Source of the DNA: Rhodovulum strictum
Lineage (GTDB): Bacteria; Pseudomonadota; Alphaproteobacteria; Rhodobacterales; Rhodobacteraceae
Length of the DNA: 64,000 nucleotides
Direction of reading: 5' to 3'
NCBI RefSeq assembly: GCF_009649175.1
Contig: NZ_WJPO01000014.1
Coordinates: forward strand, 26,426-90,425
The notes under the pieces are model-generated. The model was not told the origin of the DNA and made no database searches. It saw nothing but the letters and a program-made list of their open reading frames with translations. Position 1 is the first letter of the stretch, and each line of letters begins with the position of its first letter. A program made the translations under genes and the position numbers. Of the stretch, positions 41,993-50,322 are shown piece after piece.

Positions 41993-44757
41993 CTCGGCGC
42001 CCTCGGCCGGATGTCGAGGTCGACCCGCCCGAAGCCGGGCATGACCAGCTTGCGCTTGCCGATCCGCTCGATCCGCACGCGCAGGTCGAACCACGCCGCT
42101 TGCCCGGTAACGGGATCGGCGTTGGCCAGCCTTGGTCCCGCGTCGTCCCGGGGCAACAGGTCGTCCATCAGGTGGTTGAGCAGAAAGCCGCGTCGCGCCT
42201 CGGGCGCCCCTGGATCGAGGCCCCAGGCGCCGCTGCGCTTGCCGATGGCATTCCAGGTCCAGACGGTGTGTTCGTTCAGTGCCGCCATCGGCGCGGCGGG
42301 CACCTCGATCAGCCCCGAGGGCGAGGTCACCCGCGCCCAGTCGCCATCGCGAAAGCCCAGCCGGTCCCACAGGGCGGCGGGAATGAACAGCGCGTTCTGC
42401 CCGTGGATCTGCCGCAGCCAGGCATTCATCGACCCCCAGGAATGATACATCGCCATTGGCCTCTGGGTCAGCGCGTGCAGGGGAAATTCGGCGGCGCTCT
42501 CCTCTCCGAAGGGGGGCGACCAGTACGGCAGCGGGTCCATCGCCGCCAGAATGCGGGCGCGCAGATCGTCGGGCGGCTGGTGCGGCCCGTGGCCCGCGGC
42601 GGCAAGCTGGAAGCGGCGCATCGGCTCGGACCAGAGGGTGAACAGATAGGGCTGCGGGCTGTCATAGAACCCCATCTGCACTGCCCAGTCCTGATATGCC
42701 CGGTTCTAGGGCTTGAAGAAGGCGGCCTCGGCGGGGATTTCGGCTGTGAACACGCTGCCGTTCCCGACATAGCGCGCAAGCTGCCCGGGATTGGGCGCGC
42801 CTCGCCCGTGCTGGCTGCCATCGCCGCGCCATCCCGCAAGCGGGCCGATCCCCGGCCGCCGCTCGTGACGCACCAGATAATCGGCATAGTCGCGATAGGC
42901 CGGCGCGCCGTCGGCATCGACTAGACCCGGCAGGCCCAGCCGGTGGCCAAGCTCGATCAGCACCGACTGGAACGGACGCACATCGCGGTCGGGCTCGAGC
43001 ACCGGCCAACGGATCGCATCGGCCGCGCAATCGGCCCGGCTGATCGGTCGGTCAAGCAGGCTGATGGCGTCGTGCCGCTCCAGATAGGTGGTGTCGGGCA
43101 GCACCAGATCGGCATAGGCGACCGTCTCCGAGGCATAGGCGTCCGAGACGATGACATGAGGAATGACATAGTCGCCCGAGGCATCGCGATCGGTCAGCAT
43201 CCGCGCAACCTCGGCCGGGTTCATCGACGAGTTCCACGCCATGTTGGCCATGTAGAGGAACAGCGTGTCGATCCGGTAGGGCTGCCCGGCATGGGCGTTG
43301 CCGATCACCCGCTGCATCAGCCCATGGGCCGCAAAGGGCGCCTCCCAGCTGAAGGCACCGTCGATCCGTGCTGGGCTGCCGTCCGGCCTCAGCGCCAGAT
43401 CCGCAGGCGCGCGGACAAAACCCAGATGCGGCCCGTCGAGCGGCTCTCCCGGCCTGGCGCGGAAATGCGGGACGGGATGGGCCGACAGCGGCCTGGGATA
43501 GGGCGGCTTGAACCGCAGGCTGCCCGGCGTCTCGATCGCGCCCAGCAGGATCTGCAACAGATGCAGCGACCGGGTGGTCTGGAAGCCGTTGGAATGGGCG
43601 GCGATCCCGCGCATCGCGTGAACCGCGACCGGACGGCCCACCATGCGCTCGTGCCGGACCCCGCGAAAATCGGTCCAGGGTCGTTCGATCACGATCGCCT
43701 CGTCAAAGGCCACCCGCGCCAGTTCGGCAGCCAGCGCCCGGATTCGGGCCGCCGGCACGCCAATCCTGTCGGCCACTGCCTCGGGGGCATGGGCCGGATC
43801 CAGGTATCGCTCTGCCAGCACGCGGAACACGGTGCGGTGAAGGGGCCAGTCTGCGCCAAGGTCGGGCTCCACCCCGTCGCCGTCGAAGGGGGCAAGCCGC
43901 CCGGTGCGCCGGTCCACAACCTGCGCCTTTCCGGCCTCGTCTCTCAGATAGAGTCCGCCCTGCGGTCCTGTGCCGTCGGCCAGCAGGCAGGGCGCATCCG
44001 TGAACCGTGCCAGATAGTCAAGGTCGATACGCCCCGACGCCAGCAACTCGTGCACCAGCGCAAGCACCAGAAGACCGTCTGTGCCCGGCGTCACCCCCAG
44101 CCAGTCGTCGGCCAGTGCATTGTATCCGGTACGGATCGGGTTGATCGCGACCACGCGGGCGCCGCGGGCCTTCATCGCGCCGAGCCCGATCTTGATCGGA
44201 TTGCTGTCGTGATCTTCGGCCACACCGAACAGGAGCACCAGCCGCGCTCGGTCCCAGTCGGGCTGGCCGAACTCCCAGAACGATCCGCCGATGGTCTGGA
44301 TGCCCGCCGCCGCAACGTTGACCGAACAGAAGCCGCCATGCGCCGCGAAATTCGGCGTGCCGAACATCTGCGCCCACCATCCGGTAAAGCTCTGCGACTG
44401 GTCGCGTCCGGTGAAGAAGGCCAGTTTCTCGGGCGCTTTCGCTCGGATCGGCGCCAGCCAGTCCACGGCCAGCGCCAGCGCCTCGTCCCAGGTAATCTCC
44501 TCGAACGCGCCCGCGCCGCGCGGCCCGACCCGGCGCAGCGGCGCCCTTAGCCGGGCGGGCGCGGTGACCTGCATGATGCCAGCCGCGCCCTTGGCGCAGA
44601 TCACGCCGCGGTTGACCGGGTGATCGCGGTTGCCCTCGATATAGGTAACGCGGCCGGATCGCACGTGCACGTCGATGCCGCAACGGCAGGCGCACATGTA
44701 GCAGGTCGTCCTACGTATCCCGCCGTCTGCGTCACCCTCATCAGCAGCGTAAGGCAT
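41989..44757 (-). pseudogene. soeA: Sulfite dehydrogenase molybdopterin subunit SoeA, interrupted by an in-frame amber codon
   Basis: Cytoplasmic molybdopterin enzyme of the DMSO reductase family that oxidises sulfite to sulfate. The N-terminal [4Fe-4S] motif is C19, C22, C26 (CYMCACRCG), then GVICAKGAAGIMQ and TGRDQSQSFTGWWAQMFGTP; GVAEDHDSNPIK and PIRTGYNALADDWLG are typical of SoeA. At codon 684 (42706-42708) a TAG follows FFKP; the same frame resumes NRAYQDWAVQMGFYDSPQPY and runs 238 more codons to TGA at 41989. Read through, the protein is 922 residues, normal for SoeA. Everything else is intact, so this is a recent nonsense change (Trp TGG or Gln CAG to TAG), suppression, or a sequence error. 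Confidence 0.88.
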
Positions 44758-44786
44758 TCTTGGTTCACGAGGCGCCATTTGGAAAA

Positions 44787-44805
44787 CACGACTTTAAAGA
44801 TCGTG
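44787..44805. promoter_or_regulatory. Dyad CACGACTTTAAAGATCGTG before soeA
   Basis: CACGA and TCGTG flank a TTTAAA-centred sequence, nearly palindromic with one extra base. It lies immediately downstream of the proposed -10 box (44814-44819), 30 bp before the soeA start, where a repressor would block transcription. Confidence 0.35.
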
Positions 44806-44813
44806 AAACTCAT

Positions 44814-44844
44814 ACAATATCGGATCGGGCAGCGGAATTCCAAA
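44814..44844 (-). promoter_or_regulatory. Promoter of soeABC with TTTGGAATTC element
   Basis: On the coding strand TTGGAA (44843-44838) and TATTGT (44819-44814) are spaced by 18 bases, a fair sigma70-type pair. The -35 part is inside TTTGGAATTC (44844-44835), found exactly also before metY and the extra metQ. The element may be the -35 box, an activator site, or both. Confidence 0.45.
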
Positions 44845-44961
44845 TTGCCGCCGCTTATGGGAACAGTCTTCTACAGCGCCGGGGGGGGAAACCGGCAGAA
44901 TGCGCGATTTGCCCACTCTGGGAGCCGTGTCTTCTGGCTGGCCCGGCTCTGTCCGCGCCTC

Positions 44962-46344
44962 TCAGCGTCCGATCCTCCGCGGAGGTGCCGGGACACCGTC
45001 CACGGTGGCAAGCCGTGTTTCATTGCCCCGCTCGAGGACGGGCCGCGTCGTGATGGTGGCGCCGATACCCTCCGGGTCGAAGGTCCGCAGGATCGCCGCA
45101 ACAAGGCGCCGCGCGCCGCGCGCACCGGCATGGCCCTCGGACAAGGTTCCCAGCGCCGATGGCGGGAACACCTCGACAAAGGGCAGGCGAAGCTGCTCGG
45201 CAAGGTCGCGCTCGGCCGAGCCTCCGATCACAACATCCGCCTCGCTGGCACGGACCGCCTCGGCGATCGCGGCGGCATCCGACAGGAACCGTACCCGGTC
45301 CAGCCCGGCCGAAAGCGGACCGAAGCTCTGTTCGGGCGGATCGTCGGTGACGAGGATGGCGGCCGACGACCAGCCAAGGACGTCACCAAGGAACCGCGCG
45401 ACAGGTCCGGCAACCAGGCTTCCGCCTGCCAGCGCAAACCGCCGCCGCCCGATCCCGACCAGCGACTCGAGGCTTTCGTTCAGGACGAAATCCTCCAGCC
45501 GTTGTTCGACGTCGAGAAACTTCTGCCCCGCCTCGTCGATGGGACGACCGAGCACCTCGGACAGAAGATCCAGAACCTGACGCACGGCATCCGCACCGAC
45601 CGGCAGCCCCGCCGCCTGAACGACAGGAATGCCGAACCTCTCGGACAGCGTGCGCGCGGGGCCCAGCCCCCAAGGCGACAGCACAAGGCTGGCCTCGGCA
45701 CTGGGCAGCGCCTGAAGGCTTTCGAAACCGCCGGACGGGCCGATCAGGGGGTTGACCTTCAGCCCCACCCCTGCGAGCAGGCGCTCGATTTCTTCCAGAT
45801 TGCCCAGCCAGCCGGGATCGACCCGCGGCACGATGCCGAACAGGTTGACCAGCCCGGCCTCGGTGCCGCGGCGCCGGGGATCAAGCTTCCCGACCCAGTT
45901 GGCCAGCGCCGTCATGAAACTCTCGGCGCCGTGCCGCGCCGTGCCATGGAATCCTGCCGTTGCTATGTCGATCACAGCCTCCCCCTGTGTTGTCACTTCC
46001 TTCACCATTGCCGTCACATCGTCGCCGATCATCTCTGTCGGGCAACCCGTCAGGACGGTCAGAAGTCTGCCGGGCACGACGGCAAGCGTGTTCTTGATCT
46101 GCTCGCGCAGCCGCGAGGTGCCGCCGAAGACGACATGCCGCTCTGCCAGGTTGGTGCTGGGCAGGGGCGGCAGCGCAGCCGGAGCGGTCGTCGCCCGGCC
46201 CGGTCCGCGCAGCGACAGCCCGGCGCGCAGGGCGCAGCCGGGGGTGGAATGGACCAGCGGCACGACGCCGTCGATGGCAAGGGCGGTCAGGATGGCGCCG
46301 TGCAGCGCGCAGCCGCCAGCGGGGCCGATCAGGGCGCGCGACAT
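44962..46344 (-). CDS. marK: Nitrogenase-like reductase subunit K (MarK-like)
   Basis: 460 residues of the NifD/NifK superfamily. Three cysteines, C12 (GGCALHG), C37 (TPGCALR) and C101 (LTGCPTEMIGDD), sit where NifK has its P-cluster ligands, and they are the only cysteines in the protein. It directly follows subunit D with no gap. Together they would form the catalytic heterotetramer fed by the H protein. The assignment to methylthio-alkane reductase (reduction of methylthio compounds to methanethiol plus a hydrocarbon, known from Rhodospirillum rubrum) rests on the B-H-D-K order and sulfur context. Confidence 0.75.
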   Translation of the reverse strand: MSRALIGPAGGCALHGAILTALAIDGVVPLVHSTPGCALRAGLSLRGPGRATTAPAALPPLPSTNLAERHVVFGGTSRLREQIKNTLAVVPGRLLTVLTGCPTEMIGDDVTAMVKEVTTQGEAVIDIATAGFHGTARHGAESFMTALANWVGKLDPRRRGTEAGLVNLFGIVPRVDPGWLGNLEEIERLLAGVGLKVNPLIGPSGGFESLQALPSAEASLVLSPWGLGPARTLSERFGIPVVQAAGLPVGADAVRQVLDLLSEVLGRPIDEAGQKFLDVEQRLEDFVLNESLESLVGIGRRRFALAGGSLVAGPVARFLGDVLGWSSAAILVTDDPPEQSFGPLSAGLDRVRFLSDAAAIAEAVRASEADVVIGGSAERDLAEQLRLPFVEVFPPSALGTLSEGHAGARGARRLVAAILRTFDPEGIGATITTRPVLERGNETRLATVDGVPAPPRRIGR

Positions 46345-47715
46345 CTATTTCACCTCGCGTTTGACATGCCAGTCCGGGCTGCGGCGCAGCCATCCCGGCG
46401 AATAGGGCGACTGCCGCCCGCGCGCGGCCCGCAGGGCAAGTGTGCTGCCTGCCAGCGCATCGCGAACCAGATCGTCCAGCCGCTCGACCGCTCCGGGCCC
46501 GATCAGACGCTCGGGCACAACCGCCGCGGCCGGAATCCCCAGGCGCAGGGCATGGGCCCCGGCAGCGGGATCGCCCAGCACCAGGTCGGGCGCCAGGCGG
46601 CGCAGCAGGTTCTCGTGCTCGAAGCCCTGCGCCGCACCGACATGGATCTGCGCGGCGGCCCGGCGCGCGGCCAGTCCGGCCAGCGCGCCGGCGTGACGTC
46701 GGTCGATATGGGGCACCGAGAGCAGAACCACCTCGCCGCCCAGATCCTCGACCAGTTGCGCCAACGCAAGCGCCCAGCCCGGGGCCAGCGCGATCGCGAT
46801 GCGGCGGCCGGCAAGGGCCTCGGCGCCCGTCCGCGCCGGCGTCAGCGGGATCACCGGGGTTGTCCCGGCGATGTCCGCCAGGGTCTGGTAGAGCGCTGCG
46901 GTCGCGGCATGGCCCACGGGCAAGGCAACCGGAAGTTGCGGGACACCCCGCCGGTCCTCGAGCGCGGCAGCGAGCGGTTCCAGCGTGTCGGGATCGAGCA
47001 CCAAGCTTGCCGCGGCCGTTGCCGCCCGGGCAAGATCGGCCACCGTGCCCGTCTCGGACAGGAGGTTCACCTTCCAGCCCTGAGCCTCTATCCCGGAAAC
47101 CAGATCGTCGACTTCCGGGCTTGCGGCCGGAACCAGCAGGTTGAGCAACCCCAGATCGCCCGCGGCATCCTCCGGGTTGGCCAGATGAACAAGCGCGAGC
47201 GCCGCGGCATCCGCCCCGGTCGCAGCAATGCGCGACGTCAGCGCGTTGGTCTGCACCCAGACAACTGGCTTGCCCAGTTCCTCGCACAGGTCGCCGACGG
47301 TCGCCTGGATGTCGTCGTTATTGATCGCCACCACCGGCGTTCCCAGAACCGCGATGGCTGCGGGCCGAGCCGTTGCGTCAAGACGGCGGACTGTCTCGGC
47401 CAGCGCCTCGCCAGAGCCAAGCACCGTGTCCTGCTGATCGAGGTCGGTCACCGCCAGCCGAGCAGGACCGTGCACCGGCACGGCCGCACAGCCCCGCGGC
47501 CCATGCACGACAAGCCCCAGATCGCGGAAACGGCCGAGCAACTCCAGCGCCACGCTCAGATCGTCGGGCTCGGCCTCGGAGAAGGTCCGGATGCGCGGCG
47601 GCGGCGGTTCGTCCCGCGCATATTCGGCGGCAAGGCTCGCGACATCGCCGATGAACGCGCCCACCGCATCAAGGCGCGTCTCCCGGGGCTGGATGCGGTT
47701 GCGCCGCCGGGCCAT
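46345..47715 (-). CDS. marD: Nitrogenase-like reductase subunit D (MarD-like)
   Basis: 456 residues, NifD/NifE-like: VVHGPRGCAAVPVHGPARLA, DTVLGSGEALAETVRRL and GRRIAIALAPGWALALAQLV. Only two cysteines are present, C76 (aligned with a P-cluster ligand) and C144 in DLCEELGK. The N-terminal ligand is absent and the third position reads GTPVVAINNDDI where NifD has a Cys-containing stretch before IGDD. So D offers one P-cluster cysteine, K offers three. ATG overlaps the H stop (TGATG). Confidence 0.73.
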   Translation of the reverse strand: MARRRNRIQPRETRLDAVGAFIGDVASLAAEYARDEPPPPRIRTFSEAEPDDLSVALELLGRFRDLGLVVHGPRGCAAVPVHGPARLAVTDLDQQDTVLGSGEALAETVRRLDATARPAAIAVLGTPVVAINNDDIQATVGDLCEELGKPVVWVQTNALTSRIAATGADAAALALVHLANPEDAAGDLGLLNLLVPAASPEVDDLVSGIEAQGWKVNLLSETGTVADLARAATAAASLVLDPDTLEPLAAALEDRRGVPQLPVALPVGHAATAALYQTLADIAGTTPVIPLTPARTGAEALAGRRIAIALAPGWALALAQLVEDLGGEVVLLSVPHIDRRHAGALAGLAARRAAAQIHVGAAQGFEHENLLRRLAPDLVLGDPAAGAHALRLGIPAAAVVPERLIGPGAVERLDDLVRDALAGSTLALRAARGRQSPYSPGWLRRSPDWHVKREVK

Positions 47716-48599
47716 CAGCGCTGCCCCTGCGCCGCGACCACGACCGTCTCGGCGCCGAAGATCCGATCGCCCCAGCCACGCGCCCAGTCCTTGAGGTCCG
47801 GACCGTTCAGCGGCTTTGGAAGCTGTCCTTCGTGATCCGCCACCACGCGGCGCGCCAGATGACGGTAGATTTCGGCCTGCTCGGAATAGGGCACCGCCTC
47901 GATCACCGTCTGGCCGTAAAGTTCGCTCTGGGCGACTTCGGTCGAGCGTGGCACGTAGCCCACGACCTCGGTGCCGGTGCGATCGGCGAAATCGTCGATC
48001 AGTGCGCGGGCGTGCGGCAACTGCAGGCTGTTTGCGATGATCCCGCCCAGCCGCCCCCCCCCCGAGGGCGCATATTTGTCGATCGCCTTGAACAGGTTGT
48101 TCGCCGCGAAGATCGCCATGAAATCCGACGAGGTGACGACATAGGCCGTCTCGGCGATACCCTCGCGGATCGGCACCGCGAACCCGCCGCAGACCACGTC
48201 GCCCAACACGTCGTACAGCACATAATCGGGCTCGAACTCCTCGAACACCTCAAGCCGCTCCAGAAGATCGACCGCGGCCGAGATGCCCCGCCCCGCGCAG
48301 CCCACCCCCGGGACCGGCCCGCCCGCCTCGATGCAGAGCACGCCGCCAAAGCCCAAGGCCGATATGTCCGCAAGCCGCGGGCGCGTGCGACCACGCAGCG
48401 AATCCAGAACGGTCGGCAATTCGGCGCCGCCGCGCAGGATGGTGGTGGAATCGCTCTTGGGGTCGCAACCGATCTGGATCACGCGATGCCCGGCTTCGGC
48501 CAGCGCGGCGCTGATGTTCGATGTGGTCGTCGACTTTCCGATGCCACCCTTGCCGTAGATCGCAATGTGTTTGGCCCGTGGACGGTCCTTGGCGCTCAT
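47715..48599 (-). CDS. marH: Nitrogenase reductase-like Fe protein (MarH-like)
   Basis: 294-residue NifH-like ATPase. P-loop GKGGIGKST at 16-24; the [4Fe-4S] ligands are C101 (GVGCAGRG) and C137 (VVCGGFAVP); [10 protein letters not shown] is switch II. Homodimers deliver electrons to the D2K2 complex with ATP hydrolysis. It clusters by context with D, K and a radical-SAM gene and not with genes for bacteriochlorophyll or F430 synthesis. Start ATG has AGGTGA upstream. Confidence 0.85.
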   Translation of the reverse strand: MSAKDRPRAKHIAIYGKGGIGKSTTTSNISAALAEAGHRVIQIGCDPKSDSTTILRGGAELPTVLDSLRGRTRPRLADISALGFGGVLCIEAGGPVPGVGCAGRGISAAVDLLERLEVFEEFEPDYVLYDVLGDVVCGGFAVPIREGIAETAYVVTSSDFMAIFAANNLFKAIDKYAPSGGGRLGGIIANSLQLPHARALIDDFADRTGTEVVGYVPRSTEVAQSELYGQTVIEAVPYSEQAEIYRHLARRVVADHEGQLPKPLNGPDLKDWARGWGDRIFGAETVVVAAQGQR

Positions 48600-48666
48600 G
48601 CTTCACCTGTCATTGATGGTGGCTTTGCGCGGCGGCCCCTTCCCCCGGGGACCGCCGCGCCCTGGC

Positions 48667-49884
48667 TCACTCGGCCGCGCTCAACGCCAGCTCGCCGAAT
48701 ACCGGCAGCGTCTCGGCCTCGATCCGCCAGATGTCGTGCTGGAGCGAGTCGACCGAGGCATTCGAGTCGTAGAGATTGGCCCAGGTGAACCCGGCCCGCT
48801 TCCAGATCACGGCAATGTGGTGGGCAAGGTCGAGATACCAGCCGGGTTCGGGCGCCCGATGGCCTTCGAGGTCGGATCCAGGGTTCGGGCACCAGACTGA
48901 GGCGGTCCCGACCGCGCCCTTGTCGGCAAGATACTGGATGCCGGTCAGAAGGCTCTTCTTGGGCTCGATCCCCGCCACGAAATTCGACCGCACATTGCCA
49001 TGGCCGAACACGCCCACCGCATACTCGATGGCCCGCAGCCAGTGGTCCCAGCCGCCGGAGTCGCGCGCCTTGCCGGGGCAGATGGCATTGTAGATGCCCT
49101 TGTCCCAGAATTCGAGGTTGAGCCCGGCGGTGCGATAGCCCGCCTCGCGGAACCGATCGAGGTTGCGCAGATCGAGCGGCGCCGCGACGACGGCGGTACC
49201 GTTGAAATCCTCGACCCCCGAATGGCGCTGGATTGATTCCGCAACGTCAAGGTAATATTCCAGCTCGCGGCGCTCGGGGATCACGCCGCCGGTGATGTTG
49301 ACGTGGTCGACAAGGCCCTGGCGATGGACCTCGGCATAGGTCTCGCCGATCTGCCTTGCGGTCTTCCAGAAGATTCCCGACTTCTCGCCATAGGTATCCT
49401 TGGTGAAGTTGATGTTGCAGAACAGGCAGTCCTCGCCCTTGTCCTTGTAGGAACATTCGTTGGAATAGGCGACGAAGAACTGCCGGTCAGACCCCAGCGA
49501 ACCGATCGTGGCCATTGACGCCCCGTCCGAGGTCTTGAGCCCGTAATAGCCCGGGCGCTCGGGAAAATGCGCTTCGGCCAGTTCTTCGTCGCGCTTCACG
49601 ACGATGGTTCGGTCCCCGTCCAACTCGATCCGGTGACGCGACTCCCGGTTCCACCGGAACGGCACGACCAGCCCGAGCGGCAGCCGGAAATAGGCCGGCA
49701 TCTCGCCGTCATGCACCTCGAAATCCATCTCGAAGAGCGTGTGCACCTGCTCCTGCGTCCTGACCCCGGGCGCAAGGTATTCCAGCGCCTCGTGGGTGAT
49801 GTCGACGCCATCCGTCATCAACTCCGCCTTCAGCGCCAGCTCCTTCCAGAGCCGGTCCTTCAGCCCGATCTGCGTGTCCGGCAT
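48667..49884 (-). CDS. marB: Radical-SAM-like protein at head of the mar-type operon (MarB-like)
   Basis: 405 residues from the ATG at 49884 (GAGGAGACAGGAC upstream); an open frame runs to 50028. The only cluster-like motif is C144-X8-C153-X2-C156 (ECSYKDKGEDCLFCNINF), wider than the usual CX3CX2C of radical-SAM enzymes. Downstream VDHVNITGGVIPERRELEYY is the GGE-like SAM-binding strand and the rest fits a TIM-barrel. In the known mar operons a radical-SAM gene precedes marHDK. A role in cofactor assembly is inferred. Confidence 0.72.
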   Translation of the reverse strand: MPDTQIGLKDRLWKELALKAELMTDGVDITHEALEYLAPGVRTQEQVHTLFEMDFEVHDGEMPAYFRLPLGLVVPFRWNRESRHRIELDGDRTIVVKRDEELAEAHFPERPGYYGLKTSDGASMATIGSLGSDRQFFVAYSNECSYKDKGEDCLFCNINFTKDTYGEKSGIFWKTARQIGETYAEVHRQGLVDHVNITGGVIPERRELEYYLDVAESIQRHSGVEDFNGTAVVAAPLDLRNLDRFREAGYRTAGLNLEFWDKGIYNAICPGKARDSGGWDHWLRAIEYAVGVFGHGNVRSNFVAGIEPKKSLLTGIQYLADKGAVGTASVWCPNPGSDLEGHRAPEPGWYLDLAHHIAVIWKRAGFTWANLYDSNASVDSLQHDIWRIEAETLPVFGELALSAAE

Positions 49885-50322
49885 GTCCTGTCTCCTCAAA
49901 CCTTTCCGGGGCAATGCGCCGCCGACGGATCGCGCGGCCCGAATTCTGCCGACACCACAAGGCACCCCGCACCGGCCCGAGCGGGGCGGGATGTGGTCGT
50001 CGAACGACTTGCGCGGCACGGCAGCCATGAGAAGGGAAGCGCCATCTGAGAACCTCTTTCGCTTGAACCGGAGTTCCGGAATACGGGCCTGATAAACATC
50101 AGAATACCCATCGTGATTTAGAGGTTACATGTTGCGGCGCCGGGCTCCATTCCAAGTTTTCGGCGCGCACAGTGGTTTTGTGCTGATTTCCGCGCCCCCC
50201 GGAGAAGGCGAGCCCGGACTGGCCGGAACACGCATTCCGGTTCCCGGGCCGCCCGACCTCATGCGACGGTTGTCCCGCGGCGATCGGTCGGGGGCTGCGG
50301 CTCGGACGCATCGCAGCCCTTG
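49885..50322. promoter_or_regulatory. marB upstream region with three dyads
   Basis: 438 bp without a gene. CTGAT-AAAC-ATCAG (50089-50102) is a perfect inverted repeat, TTCCGGAA (50074-50081) an 8-bp palindrome just downstream, and on the coding strand CTTGGAATG (50156-50148) resembles the TTTGGAATTC element. Together they mark the likely control region of the marBHDK operon. SalR, a LysR regulator, controls mar in R. rubrum; no homologue is in this window. Confidence 0.45.

Noticed and set aside
42706..42708. Amber codon in soeA as a pyrrolysine codon
   Set aside because: Pyrrolysine is confined to a few archaea and bacteria with methylamine methyltransferases; none of the pyl genes or such enzymes is in the window, and the family has no special residue expected there.
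42706..42708. soeA stop as a selenocysteine codon
   Set aside because: The codon is TAG, not TGA, and lies far from the molybdenum ligand region.
44620..47835. A 1071-codon open frame on the plus strand opposite marK and marD
   Set aside because: It runs antisense to two genes with clear nitrogenase-family motifs, its product is low-complexity rich in Arg, Gly, Gln and Ala, and such frames are expected opposite GC-rich genes.
47715..48599. Calling the H protein NifH, BchL or BchX
   Set aside because: No nif, bch or cfb partner genes are nearby, and D and K lack the ligand pattern of nitrogenase; the sulfur setting and B-H-D-K order fit a Mar-type system better.
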